A DNA stretch of 64,000 bases from Dimorphilus gyrociliatus (Eukaryota > Annelida > Polychaeta > Dinophilidae). Under the pieces are notes generated by a model. It searched no databases and had not been told where the DNA came from. It saw nothing but the letters and a program-made list of their open reading frames with translations. Positions 11,572 to 23,187 of this stretch are shown piece by piece. Position numbers and translations under genes: made by a program. The first letter of the stretch is position 1; each line of letters starts with the position of its first letter. The stretch covers positions 3,280,165 to 3,344,164 of the forward strand of contig CAJFCJ010000005.1 in NCBI GenBank assembly GCA_904063045.1. Reading direction: 5' to 3'.

Positions 11572-14500
11572 GTAAATTTGAAGACGTAAAGTGTAAATAT
11601 TAATTTTTGTTATATTATTCTAACAAATTTGATGTTAAACTATAAGCGATTCGATAGAAATTTCGATAAAAATGACTAAACCTCGTGTTGCAGCTGTGTA
11701 TGCAACCTTATAATTTAAATTTTCCCCCAAATCTGTAGACTTTACTGGACGGCAGATATCAGAGGATTTAGAAAAGCCTGTCTGTATAAATCTTAATGCT
11801 GAAAAGCATGAAAAATTGGTAAATAATATTTACAATTTTTCTTATCTATTAAAAAAGACATTATAAATAATCTAAACTGTGTTTTTCCAGTCCTTTACCG
11901 GGTATGCTCCTGTAAAATGGCGTATAATCTGTTTGTGGATACTTACAGTATTGACTGTTGGTTTAATAAGATTGGTTTTCTATTGGAAACCGGATTGGTC
12001 TTTGAAATTTACTCATTCCATTGTCGCACTATCTGATGCTAAGAACATGCTTATCAAGGTAATATTTGAAATTCCTTTCTCCGCTTTTTTGTTTAAATTT
12101 ATCTTCATAAAAGGGATATTTAATTTTATTATACTTACCAATGCAGTCTTAGAGTTAAAAATGCTATTGAATGAATGACCTATTCGAATGAGTATTCATA
12201 ATTTTTGTCAGTGTATATTGACAGAATACTTTAAAGAGAGAGATTAGAACAATGTTCTAGGTACAACTTATATATAATATATAAACTTTGATCCGTTCAA
12301 GTTCATTAGGATATCATGAACTTAGTACATAATTCTTTTCACTATTACAAATCTTTGTTTGTTTAACTAAGAGTAAAATTTCGTTTGTTTGAAACAAAAG
12401 GATCGTTATCGACGGAATTACGTAGCAAGGATAAAGGAAGAGTATATCTTCGAAAGGTTGTTTAATGCTTATATTTTTTTTATTATCTAAAACAGTTTAT
12501 TTTTATTTTTTATTTACTTTTTTTTTCCATTTTCTAGTTCCGACGAGAAAACAAATACTAAAGACAAAGTAAATATCTCTTTACTCTATCAATCTTTAGA
12601 TTATTTGTTTTTTGTTTCAAGGTTATCAGAAGATTTTTTAAACACGAAAAAGTTAAATTTATCTGGGATACAGAGTCCTTAAAATTCTCCAAAGTCAAGT
12701 ACGAATTTTTTTTGATAATATACTAATATACTGTATATATTATAATTATTTACATCTATCTATCTGTATAAATTTATATAGATGGCTTAAAAAGGATGTT
12801 AAATGTTCAGAATTTTATGATCTAAAACCTATAAAACCTATTGAAACTATTGAACGGCAGAAGTTATTTGGCATAAATGCCATTGATGTTCACGTGACAC
12901 CTATTTTTAAACTCTTTTATACTCAGGTTACTTTAATTAGCAATTTAAAATTAATTTAAAATAATATTATTCATTCCTTTAGATATTTAATCCGTTCTAC
13001 GTTTTTCAAATATTCAGTGTTATATTATGGTATAATGATGAATATTATTATTATGCAACATGTATTATTCTTATATCGGCCATATCCATAATTGCTTTTA
13101 TAAGGCAGACTAGACAGGTAACTCATTTATTGTGCAATATAGATTAAAATTTCATATTAATATTGCTACTTCCTAATTGAATGGTCTCTACAGCAAAAAA
13201 ATTACGTTGAGATAATCACATTTAAAATATTCCTTTCAGATTGAACGACGTCTAAAAAATATGATCTCTCCCATGAGCGTAGTAACTGTCTGTCGAGGTG
13301 ATGATATACAATTTCAAGAAGTCATGTCCGACGATCTAGTTCCAGGGGATATAATTGAAATACCTAAAGGTGGATTCATTGTGCCATGTGATGCAGTATT
13401 ATTAAACGGAAACTGTATAGTTAATGAAAGTATGTTAACTGGTGAAAGTGTTCCTGTAATGAAGACACCGTTACCTAATTTGAATTCTCAAAGTTTCAAC
13501 ATGAAAGATCATTCTAAACATGCACTTTTTAGCGGCACAAAAGTTGTACAAGCTAGATATTTCTGTGAGGGTAAAGTTAGAGCTGTTGTCCTAAAAACAG
13601 GTTAGAGCAATAAGTCTAATTTAAATATAATAAATTTTTACATCTTCCTTAATTTATTCGTAATCAGGGTTTTCAACTATGAAAGGAAAACTAATTCGCT
13701 CTATAATGTTTCCAAAACCAATTAATTTCAAATTTACCCAAGATTCTTTTAAGTTTGTTGGATTTTTAGCTATTCTAGCTGCTTGTGGCATGATATTCAC
13801 ATTAGTCATAATGGTATGTTATTAAATACATGTGCTATCCAGATAGACCTATAATTAATTGATATATGAAATTATCGGTGCTTAATTCTTATTATTAATA
13901 GATTCGGAGAGGAGAAACCGTTAAAAGAACTATACTACGGACATTGGATTTGATAACTATTGTTATTCCACCAGCATTGCCTGCCGCTTTGACAATTGGA
14001 ATTAGTTTTGCCCAAAGTAGATTGAAAAAGTTTAATATATTTTGTATATCTCCAACGAACATTAACATGTCTGGATCAGTAGATTGTTGTTGTTTCGATA
14101 AGGTATATAGAAATTGATAAAATGTATATAAAATTATTTTAGAGATGAACTCAATTTCTGAGTGTTATTACTGATAAAATTTTTTTTCTCGAAATAGACG
14201 GGAACACTTACCGAAGACGGTATGGATTTAAAAGGTGTACTACCCTGTAAAAACTCCAAGTTTGTTATCAATTTTCCCAATTAATTCTTTAACTATTGTT
14301 ATATTTTTCTATTAACTGTCCAGATTTAGCCCTACTCTACATCATACTCCATCTTCGTTAGAAAGATCCCCTCTATTAAGTGCCTTAGCTACGTGCCACT
14401 CTTTAACTATTATAAATAAAGAGCTATGTGGAGATCCAATGGATCTCAAAATGTTCGAATCAATTAAATGGGATTTAGAGGAAGTCGGAGAAGACAATGA

Positions 14501-16945
14501 GAAATACGACATGTTAGTTCCAACTATTGTCAAACCAAGAGCAACTGATAAAGAAGCAAAAGATGAATATAACGATACTCCATATGAAATAGGTATTGTA
14601 AGACAAATGGTCTTTTCTTCTCGTTTACAAAGAATGAGCGTGGTAACTAGAACATTAGGTGAGATTTATTAATTATTTACACTAATAGTTAAGTTTATGG
14701 GCAATATATCTTTTAACAGGCGAAAATCATTTTAACTTATTCACTAAAGGATCACCAGAAATGCTTTATAGTTTATGCAATGTAAAATCCCTACCACAGG
14801 ATTTTTACGATATACTCTACTTTTACACTAAAAGAGGATATCGTGTCCTTGCTCTCGGATACAAGGATCTTGGTAGAATGAGTTATGTCAAAGTACAAAA
14901 ATGTGCTAGGGAGGATATGGAAAAAGATCTACACTTTCTTGGCTTTCTTATTATGGAAAATCGATTAAAAATTGAAACGGAAGAAGTTATCAGGGAACTT
15001 CAATTTGCAAACTTTAAGACACTTATGATTACTGGTGATAATATGCTAACGGCTCTGAGCGTTGCTAGAGATTGCTCCATGATATCAGATTTAGATGAAG
15101 TGTATATGGTTCACGTAACCGATTTTAATGGAGATGTTAAAGTTGAACTTGCTCCTATCGATGAAAATAAAGAAGAAAATAAAGATGTATGAATTATTTT
15201 TAATTAATTTTCATAACAACATAAATATTATATAATCAAAAATTTATTACACAGCAAATCATATCAAATCTACGCAAAAATGTACGGTTAGCAATAACAG
15301 GAAAATCATGGAATTTGGCACGTATCTATTGCCCAGAATTGTTAGATTCTGTGTGCGTGAGAGGTGTCGTCTTTGCAAGAATGCTACCAGAGCAAAAAGT
15401 AGAGGTTATAGAAACTTTACAAAAGCTAGATTATTACGTATCAATGTGTGGTGATGGTGCAAACGATTCATCCGCTTTAAAAATGGCTCATGCGGGAATA
15501 TCTTTGTCAGAAGGAGCAGAAGCGTCTGTAGCAGCTCCGTTTACTTCTAGAGAGATGAATATAAAATGTGTACCAAACGTAATAAAGTAAGAAACATCTC
15601 ACTCTTTTAGTTAAAAGACTTTAATAAATTTGATATTATTGCAGACAAGGACGAGCAGCTCTGGTAACTTCTTTTGGCATATTCAAATTTATGGCTTGTT
15701 ATAGTTTAACTCAGTTTACATCAGTAACAATTTTATATTGGGTAAATTTAGACTTGCCACATTTCTTTGACATCATTTAAAGTAACCGTTTATTCTTAAT
15801 ATAACCCTGACAGATTGGAGCGAACTTTTCTGACTTTCAATTTTTATACATTGATCTTGGATTGTTGACAACACTCAGTATTACATGTAAATTCAAACAT
15901 TTCTCCTTTAGTCCATTTAATTAATAACCTTTCTCTATTTATTTGTTGTTTCTTTTTAGATGGTTATACGAAAGCGTATACAGCACTTGTTCGCGAAAAA
16001 CCCGATATTTCATTATTTGCACTCACACCCATATTATCAATTGTTGTTCAAATTATAGTTATAATTAGTACTCAAATATTAGTTTGGTTCTATATAAAAG
16101 GCCAACCATGGTAAGTTTGAAATTATATTTGATTTATGATTACTTGAATTTATTAATAATAAATTTCCGTATTCTTTCAAATGAAGGTTTACTGCATATA
16201 AATTTCAAGATGAGGCTGATTATGTTTGTGATGAAAATACAGCAGTTTTCCTCATTTCAAGCTTCCAGTATGTTTCAAGCGCAATTGTATTTTCAAAGAG
16301 CCGACCTTTCCGACAACCCATTTATACGAATTATATATTTGTAACGAATATTTTGCTGGTATTAGCCTTAAATGCATTTTTTACTCTCTTCCCTCCTAAA
16401 TCTGTTCAAGAATTTATGGGAGTAAGTATATTTTTTAAATAATCCATACCTTTTTCATGAATAATATATTAATATATTCATTTTAAAACGAATTCTTTCA
16501 GCTCCAAATTCCTCCTACACTCTCATTTAGATTTTTATACGTTGGAATTGCTTTGGCGTCATTTTTACTGTGTTATCTGCTTGAGGTAAGTATTTTTTTT
16601 TTAATATCCGTTCAATTTGAACTGGTAATTGAACTATTTCCTGATTTATAGGCTTTTGTGGTGAATTCTGAATTATTATGCAAAAGAATCGAGAAGAAAG
16701 TTGAGGAAAAGTTGAGTAAACCAACTGAATATACAATCGTTGAAAATAAATTTGACAAAGAGTTAAAAAAGCTACCTCTTTCTACTGATACGTTAGTAAA
16801 TGTATTGAACAGCGAATTATCTACAAGACAAAGGCATGCTTCCAATTTCTCTAGCGAAAGATCCGAGAGTTACCGTTATGCAGTTGAAAGAGAAAAATTT
16901 ACTGTTGATGTTATTGACTCTCGAATTGATAGCACATTGTTATAA
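11568..16945 (+). CDS. ATP13A: P5B-type ATPase (ATP13A2/3-like), lysosomal/endosomal polyamine transporter family
   Basis: This gene encodes a P-type ATPase of subfamily P5B; characterised members export polyamines from late endosomes and lysosomes. About 18 short-intron exons carry an N-terminal hairpin segment ([13 protein letters not shown], 11891-12058), an actuator domain with TGES (about 13440), the P5B transmembrane signature PPALPA (about 13970), the phosphorylation motif [10 protein letters not shown] split by an intron between K (14102) and T (14199), a nucleotide-binding domain with FTKGSPE (about 14740), MITGDN (about 15028), [11 protein letters not shown] (about 15450) and ASVAAPF (15528). 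A run of C-terminal membrane segments (15640-16590) and a cytosolic tail ending at 16945 complete it. All catalytic motifs are intact. The start is inferred: ATG at 11568 leaves only one codon plus a base before the first intron, and 11490 is the alternative. I cannot decide between ATP13A2 and ATP13A3 as closest relative. Confidence 0.9.
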
Positions 16946-17263
16946 ATGAACAAAGAACGTTTGAACATACTGAAGAAACATCTCCGTAGTTTAAGGTGCA
17001 TCTTTTACTTTTCTTAAAAACTAAAGAAAGTTTTCATACTGTTATACAGTAAATCAGATGCATTTCTAAAGTAGTTTATTAATGAAATCTCTAAAATTGT
17101 TGATAAAGATAATTTATTAAAATAAACATATCAAAAAGTTCAAACTGATAACTCTATTAATTAACGAATTGTTAGTTAATTGGGGTTTACAGATGTTATG
17201 TTATATTCTATTTATTTTGTTTTAGTGATTATTGTTTAGATCATGTTTAGTGTTTAGTGATTA
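16946..17263. other. convergent 3' UTR interval
   Basis: This stretch lies between the stop of the P5B ATPase (plus) and the stop of urocanase (minus). It is AT-rich, with AATAAA-like signal near 17120 on the plus strand. No coding potential is seen. Confidence 0.6.
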
Positions 17264-19564
17264 TTATTTAAACTGGCTTTTGTCAACAGAATATGGTACC
17301 GTTATCTTAAATTTGCTGTTTTCTTTTACAAGTCTTCTTATTGTATCAACAGCGTTTTCATTTCCGCACCAACTCCTTCGAGCAACACCGTTTGCTACAT
17401 CCCAGCCAATAGCATTTCTTACTTTCTCTGCAGCATCGTTTGAGCCATCTAGAATCAATCCAAATCCACCATTTATTACTTCTCCCCATCCAACACCACC
17501 GCCGTTATGCAAAGCTACCCAGGTAGCACCTCTGAATCCAAGACCAATAGCATTTTGAACGGCCATATCAGCACATAAAGCTGAACCATCGTAAATGTTT
17601 GATGTTTCCCTAAATGGACTATCTGTACCAGAAACATCATGATGATCTCTAGATAGAATTACAGGCGCCTTTAATCTACCATTGGCAACAGCTTCATTAA
17701 AAGCCAAGGCAATTCCAATTCTTCCCTGTTGATCGGAATATAAAATTCTTGCCTGGGATCCAACAACCATTTTATGTTTTTGAGCTTCTTGAATCCATTT
17801 AATATTGTCCTTGTATTGTTGTTCAGCCCTGGTACCAGTATTCTTTTCCATCAGTTTATGTAAAACATCTTCAGCTATCTTATCTGTTATTTCTAAGTCT
17901 TGAGGATCAGCTGAAGAACAAACCCAACGGAAAGGACCAAATCCCAATGAGAAAATATCTCCCATAATGTGTTGAACGTATGATGGATATCTAAACACGT
18001 GAATTTTTTCTCCTGGAAGTCGAACTTCAGCTCCAGCTCGAGAAGCTTCCAACAAAAAGGCATTTCCATAATCCCAAAACTTTAATCCTTGTTCATTTAA
18101 GAAATTAATGGCATCAATCTGACGAACAAGAGATTGTTCAACTAGTTTTCTAAATTTGATAGGATCAGAACTTAAAAGTTCTCGTGAGTCATTAAAAGAT
18201 AACTGTTGAAAAAAATTCTCTCTTAAAATTGTCCCACATACCACATTTCAAACTTTTGTATTTTGTTACTTACACCTGCCGGGTAATAACCGCCTGAAAA
18301 AGGATTGTGACAGGAAGTTTGATCCGATCCGAGATCGCAGAGTAGTTCTCCTGTAGATCTATACTCTTCAACCAATCTTTCCCATAAGTCGACAATATTC
18401 CCAAGATAAGCTATGCTAGTTGCTTTTTTCTCTTTTCTATATTGTCTGATTTTAGCAATAACTACGTCTAAGTCGTCAGTCTTTTCAAGAACCCATCCCT
18501 GATTCTTTCTTTTGTCAACAGCCTCTGCGCTAACCTCAGCAACCACACCAATACAACCGGAAATAACGGCGGCTTTGGCCTGAGCGCCACTCATACCTCC
18601 CAAGCCGGAAGTAATAAAAACTTTGCCGCGTAGATCCTTTTCAAATACGAGTAGAGGGTTTACAAACAATCATCGTATATCAATAAAATGAAATTGGAAC
18701 TTACCTCTAGACCTAGATATTTCCTTCCAGCGTTTAAAATGGTTAACGTTGTTCCATGAACAATACCTTGTGGTCCAATGTAGCAATAAGACCCAGCCGT
18801 CATTTGTCCATACATGGTTACCCCAAGAGCGAATAATTTCTCGTAATCTTCTCGATTAGAATAATTGGGCACCATCATCCCATTAGTAATAACTAAGCGA
18901 GGAGCAGAGGAAGATGATGGAAAAACTCCCAAAGGATGTCCCGAATAGAGGACCAGAGTTTCATCGTCCTCTAATTCGGATAAATATTTCAAAACAAGCC
19001 AAAATTGTGCCCAATTGGAGAGTACTTGACCATTTCCTTTATTTAAGAAATGCTTTTATAAGATATGGTACAGACTTTAAATAAAAAGAGATAATTATTG
19101 ATAAGAAAAAAACAAATACCTCCGTAGGTTACTAATTCTTCCGGAAATTGAGCGACTCTTGGGTCTAAATTGTTCATTAGCATATGCATTATAGCCGCAG
19201 CTTTTTGAGTTTTAACAGGATAAAGGTTGATAGGGTAAGCCTTTATTGAGAATTGTGGCTTCAATCTATACATGTAAATATGTCCATACTCATTTAATTC
19301 TTGGAGGAACTCTTTCCCTAGTTCAAGATGAGTCTCCGGTGGAAAATATCTTAAAGCGTTTGAAATAGCTTGAACGGTATCATCCTCATTCAAATTAGGA
19401 CTGAGCTTTGGTGCATGAGCAATAAGCGGATCTCTTTCGTATTTCGGAGGTAGAGGATCCACAGGTAGACCAGAGCAGATTATTTTCAAAAAGTTTTTAA
19501 TATCAGATTCTTCCATCTCCGATGTTGGTTTAAAAATGAAAGGATACGGCGAAAAACAGTGCAA
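17264..19564 (-). CDS. UROC1: urocanate hydratase (urocanase)
   Basis: Urocanase converts urocanate to imidazolone propionate, the second step of histidine degradation, in the cytosol with tightly bound NAD. Exons on the minus strand are 19120-19564, 18705-19036, 18274-18636 and 17264-18202; they join in phase to 692 residues, close to vertebrate UROC1. Family landmarks are YGHIYMYR, AAIMHMLMNNLDP, LYSGHPLGVFPSS, the NAD-binding loop TSGLGGMSGAQAKA, LGSDQTSCHNPF, FRYPSYVQHIMGDIF and the urocanase signature beginning SRDHHDVSGTDSPFRETSN. The first ATG (19564) adds a short lead (MHCFSPYPF) before the conserved part; an in-frame ATG at 19516 would remove 16 residues. No break or missing motif is seen. 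Confidence 0.96.
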
Positions 19565-20276
19565 TTTTATACTTCATTGTAATCCTCCCAACACAATCGA
19601 GGACTTGGATTGCACATTATCGTCTTTATTGTATTTTTTTTCACTAACCCTTTTGATTTATTATCAACTAAAATGTTTCTAAGTTTACACAATCAAACAA
19701 TAGGATAGTTAGTGAGTATTTTAACAGTTTACTCTGCAAAAACAATGGTTGTCTAAAAGAATAAATTCACGTCTTATTTATGTATATCATTAAAAAACTG
19801 TCTACTTTAAGAGAAAAAACAAAAGAGAACACATATAGGACTAAATCTTTTTCTGCCAGATGACAATAGAGACATATGTATGTTCTTTTAAAAGAATGTT
19901 CGCTTCTATTGATAATGAGAAGTAATCTTTTTATATTTACATATGCTATTCGGAAATTGAAGTAAATTTCAGATAAGTTATCAATGGAATTAATAGAAAT
20001 AGAAGGTTTCTTTTATCGATATTGGATAATTTTAGGTGAAATATGACCTGATTAGAGAAAGAGACAGACAGCGAGGACTGATGACGTGTAAAGAATCATA
20101 GGTTCTAAAATATCGTGCATTAATTCTTTTATCTTTGTATAAAGATGTCAAATTATAAAACAATAAATTAACATTATTGTCTATTGACAATTTGGGCCTA
20201 TTTTATTCAGTTTTTGAACAATTCAAATCCCTATATCTATTATGAAACGACACTAGTAATATGTTTTTATTGTATT

Positions 20277-20310
<34 letters not shown>

Positions 20311-20436
20311 TATACATGTAATATAGTTTATTTCTTCAATACTTATAAATAAAGTTATTGAATAAGTTAAGGAAATTGTTCAGACCGGAAACTAATGTTG
20401 TGGTTATTTAAATGACGCGTCGTTCATTTTCTTTTT
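19565..20436. other. intergenic between urocanase and metallothionein
   Basis: This AT-rich interval lies between two divergent genes and includes a TA microsatellite at about 20279-20309. I see no ORF of coding character. The last 200 bases are less AT-rich and belong to the metallothionein promoter. Confidence 0.6.
20279..20309. repeat. TA dinucleotide microsatellite
   Basis: An uninterrupted AT/TA run of about 30 bases, one of many in the introns and gaps of this window. Confidence 0.9.
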
Positions 20437-20443
20437 TGCACAC
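20437..20443 (+). promoter_or_regulatory. metal-response element (TGCACAC)
   Basis: The sequence matches the MRE core TGCRCNC bound by the zinc-finger factor MTF-1. It lies 167 bases upstream of the metallothionein ATG. Core matches can occur by chance, but a second one lies 40 bases away in the same orientation. Confidence 0.6.
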
Positions 20444-20482
20444 GAGCGGAAAATACCGTCAGTAGAGAGTAAACTAGAAATT

Positions 20483-20489
20483 TGCGCAC
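20483..20489 (+). promoter_or_regulatory. metal-response element (TGCGCAC)
   Basis: A second match to the MRE core TGCRCNC, 19 bases before a TATA box. The pair supports metal-induced transcription of the metallothionein gene through MTF-1. This is inferred from motif and position. Confidence 0.65.
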
Positions 20490-20507
20490 GAAACATACAA
20501 TCTTTAG

Positions 20508-20515
20508 TATATAAA
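20508..20515 (+). promoter_or_regulatory. TATA box of the metallothionein gene
   Basis: TATATAAA followed by a GC-richer stretch (GCGTCGACTCG) and, about 90 bases later, the start codon. The order MRE, MRE, TATA, ATG is the usual layout of an inducible metallothionein promoter. Confidence 0.65.
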
Positions 20516-20603
20516 GCGTCGACTCGTTCCTTTCAACGCCACATCCCAACAGAAAGGAATTGCTTTATCACATCTACAGTTGAAATTCATTACAACAAAA
20601 AAT

Positions 20604-20947
20604 ATGTCTGACGCTGCCTGTATCTGTGACGTTTGTAAGTGTTGAAAAAAAAACATCATTATTCTATAGCTCAGTAAAAATCTTTTTAAAAAACAGCTTG
20701 CAAATGCCTACCAGAAATTCCCGAAAACGAACGTTGCCCTGCAACAAGCGGATGTAAATGTACATCTTGTGGAGCAGCTTGTAAAAGTAAGAACAAATGT
20801 GGAAGTAAGTTATTATAAATAAATAAAAATCACGATATTCTAATACTTTCTATCATGTTAGATTTGAATTGCAAATGTGCACCTGGAACTTGTAAATGCT
20901 CTCCCGGCGAATGTAGCGAAGGCTGTCCCTCGGCATGTTGTAATTAG
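20604..20947 (+). CDS. metallothionein
   Basis: This three-exon gene (20604-20634, 20697-20804, 20862-20947) encodes 74 residues, of which 18 are cysteine, in CxC, CxxC and CC patterns (ACICDV, CKCTSCGAAC, CKCAPGTCKC, ending SACCN). Such proteins bind Zn, Cd and Cu in thiolate clusters and buffer metal and oxidative stress in the cytosol. No aromatic residue is present, as is typical. The exons join in phase 1 at both introns. The start is the first ATG after the TATA box and lies in an A-rich context. A 74-residue, 18-Cys protein is in the range of mollusc and annelid metallothioneins; which clade it belongs to cannot be told by eye. Confidence 0.93.
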
Positions 20948-21469
20948 ACGTTTAAATAGTTTAAAGCATCTTTAAAAAAAAAAAGAGTTTACTACCACCA
21001 TCTACACTCTATCTCCATTCTGTCAAACAGATTATTTATTTAAATACAGAAAATAATTTTAAAGAAAACTACCATCCAATGTCTTTCTTCTTATTAGGTT
21101 ACTAAGTATTTTTATACTAGTTATAGGCTAAATGAAACAAATGACTAGGTTTGTTGTTAACATGATTTTCTTTGTAAATACTATAAAAAATAATGAGTGC
21201 AATTTAAAAAACAGAGTATCTTTAAACTTCTTGACAGACTGTTTTAAAAAAGTGACTCTTTCCTTATTTTATTAAAATTAATAACACCAATACATACATA
21301 TAGTGTACTGGATTATTTGTCACTTATATTAGTACGAAAAGTTCGTAACAAAACTCATGATAAATAGATAACTTTGTTCCTTTCAATGGAATTTTACAAA
21401 AAGTGGTTTTTAAAATATTAAATTATTCTCAAAAATTCTTAGTATTGAATCCTATGAAGATTCTTCTTA
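20948..21469. other. convergent 3' interval
   Basis: The 3' UTR of metallothionein and the region behind the TEX264-like gene, which ends from the other strand. AT-rich, with no gene seen. Confidence 0.6.
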
Positions 21470-22236
21470 TTAGTCCCTTAGAGGTTTAAAAGGTTCGAGG
21501 TAGAAGTCGTCCTGTCTACTTAAGGGAGCAAAGAGTTTAATACGGTTTTCGGTATAGACCTATTAAGAATGTTGAAACACATAAACATCATGTATTGTTT
21601 TTGTTGAGGGAAAAGTACGAAATCAGTATACCTCTATCCAAGGATGAGCGCAGAGATTCTTCTCATAGCAATATTCCTTAACTTTGCCATAGCATTTCCA
21701 AATAGCCAAGTAAATGGATAAGAATGTTGTGAACGGGAAGCTTGTAATAACAGCATAGTCAACCTGGGGAACAACGCCAATTTTACAGCCTTTCTGTAAC
21801 ATAGCTTCCTCTAAAGAGATATCACATTTTTCATCATCCTTTGCGAGGATTGCACCAACAATATAACTGTTCAAGTATAGAAATATTCGTTATAATTGAT
21901 AACAAGAATTTTTAAAAATACTAGCAATTTCAAATCTTAGACTAACCGTTGTTCATTTGCATTTGTTGTACTCGGGCAGTCATAATAGATTCCTAACGTA
22001 TGAAAAGTCTTATCGCTAGGTAAATAAGACATAATTCTTGTAAATATTGGTCCCACATCTTTATAACTCCCTTTACCATGCAAATAAGCTATGGTAACTT
22101 TTCCTATGGGTGGATTACCCGAATCAACAACAACGCTTTCTAAAGCTCCCGAATAAATGAAAAGTCCAAAAATAGTTGCTAAAAGGATTAGAGTAATAAT
22201 GACTAAACCTATTAAACTAAAAGTGAATAATTCCAT
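21470..22236 (-). CDS. TEX264: TEX264-like ER-phagy receptor, short form
   Basis: TEX264 is an ER membrane protein with a GyrI-like cytosolic domain that acts as an ER-phagy receptor in mammals. Minus-strand exons 21947-22236, 21632-21866 and 21470-21559 join in phase to 204 residues. An N-terminal membrane segment (about residues 5-30, LIGLVIITLILLATIFGLF) is followed by family landmarks: SGNPPIGKVTIAYLHGKGSY, LGIYYDCP, KIGVVPQVDYAVITSFPFTT, and the end segment LFAPLSRQDDFYLEP, matching the vertebrate end of the GyrI-like domain. The long disordered tail of mammalian TEX264, which holds its LC3-interacting motif, is absent. The protein stops after FKPLRD, which itself fits the loose LIR pattern (aromatic-x-x-aliphatic). 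Confidence 0.88.
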
Positions 22237-23019
22237 AGTTTAATAAATCAGATTTTTAGATGAATGAAACAATAGCCAAATAGGAGAAGTATCCAAAATC
22301 AACCGGTACCGGAAATAGATCTATTTTGAATACCGTTAGATGTCGCAAGTAGTCATCTAAAAAACATTAATATTCTATAGAGTGAGCTAAAATCAGTTCA
22401 AAATAATGTAATTATATATAATCAACAAAATATAAACTCATTTTGAACTTTTTACTATCGATTTTATTCAACGTTCAAATAATATAATTAATTATAATTA
22501 TAAGATATAAAAAAGAAGCTTTTCTACGCGAATTCTTTTGATGCTATAAAGACATAGGTTTCTAAAAATTTCTTCTTACTACCATTGTCTTAAAAAAAAT
22601 ATCTAATATATTAATAAATAGAATAAAAAGTCGCATTCTACAAAAAAATACAACAAGCTTGTTAATTCTTTACAAAATACACATTCTGTATATATATATA
22701 TATACATGTATATATGTAGCATACAGCAAAGAACCAAAAGGCTAAATCCATTTTTCATTAGTTTAAATGTCATAAAACTTAATGTACAGAAGTATATATT
22801 CGATATATTTATATAGTTTTAAAGGTATATGACATCATAAATCATTCACTTCTAATGAGTGTTCAAATAAAATAAATTAATGAATTTCTCAATTATATTA
22901 TTGAATAGTTCATGTATTTTAACAATTCATTCAAAATATACTAAGTATATTATATTTCATCTTTCAAGCATCTCTTTTTTACTTATTATGGGACGAAAAA
23001 CAATGGAAGAAAGGGAGAA

Positions 23020-23050
<31 letters not shown>

Positions 23051-23187
23051 AAGGGGAGGGGGTGTGGGGCGGAGGAAGAGAATAAAAGAAAATAAGATCA
23101 GTAATAAATATTAGATATTAACGCTAATGAATAGGTTTTTTACAACGTAAAATCTAATTTATTATCTTTGTAATGAGATAATTATGA
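22237..23187. other. intergenic with TA and GA microsatellites
   Basis: An AT-rich gap between two minus-strand genes. It holds a TATA-rich run at about 22688-22718 and a GA run at 23025-23046. A plus-strand frame through the GA run gives only low-complexity Arg/Glu sequence and is not a gene. Confidence 0.6.

Noticed and set aside
17232-17558. Plus-strand frame over the urocanase 3' exon
   Set aside because: Antisense shadow of a certain gene.
22880-23095. Plus-strand frame ending in Arg/Glu repeats
   Set aside because: Produced by the GA microsatellite at 23025-23046; no upstream conservation or splice signals.
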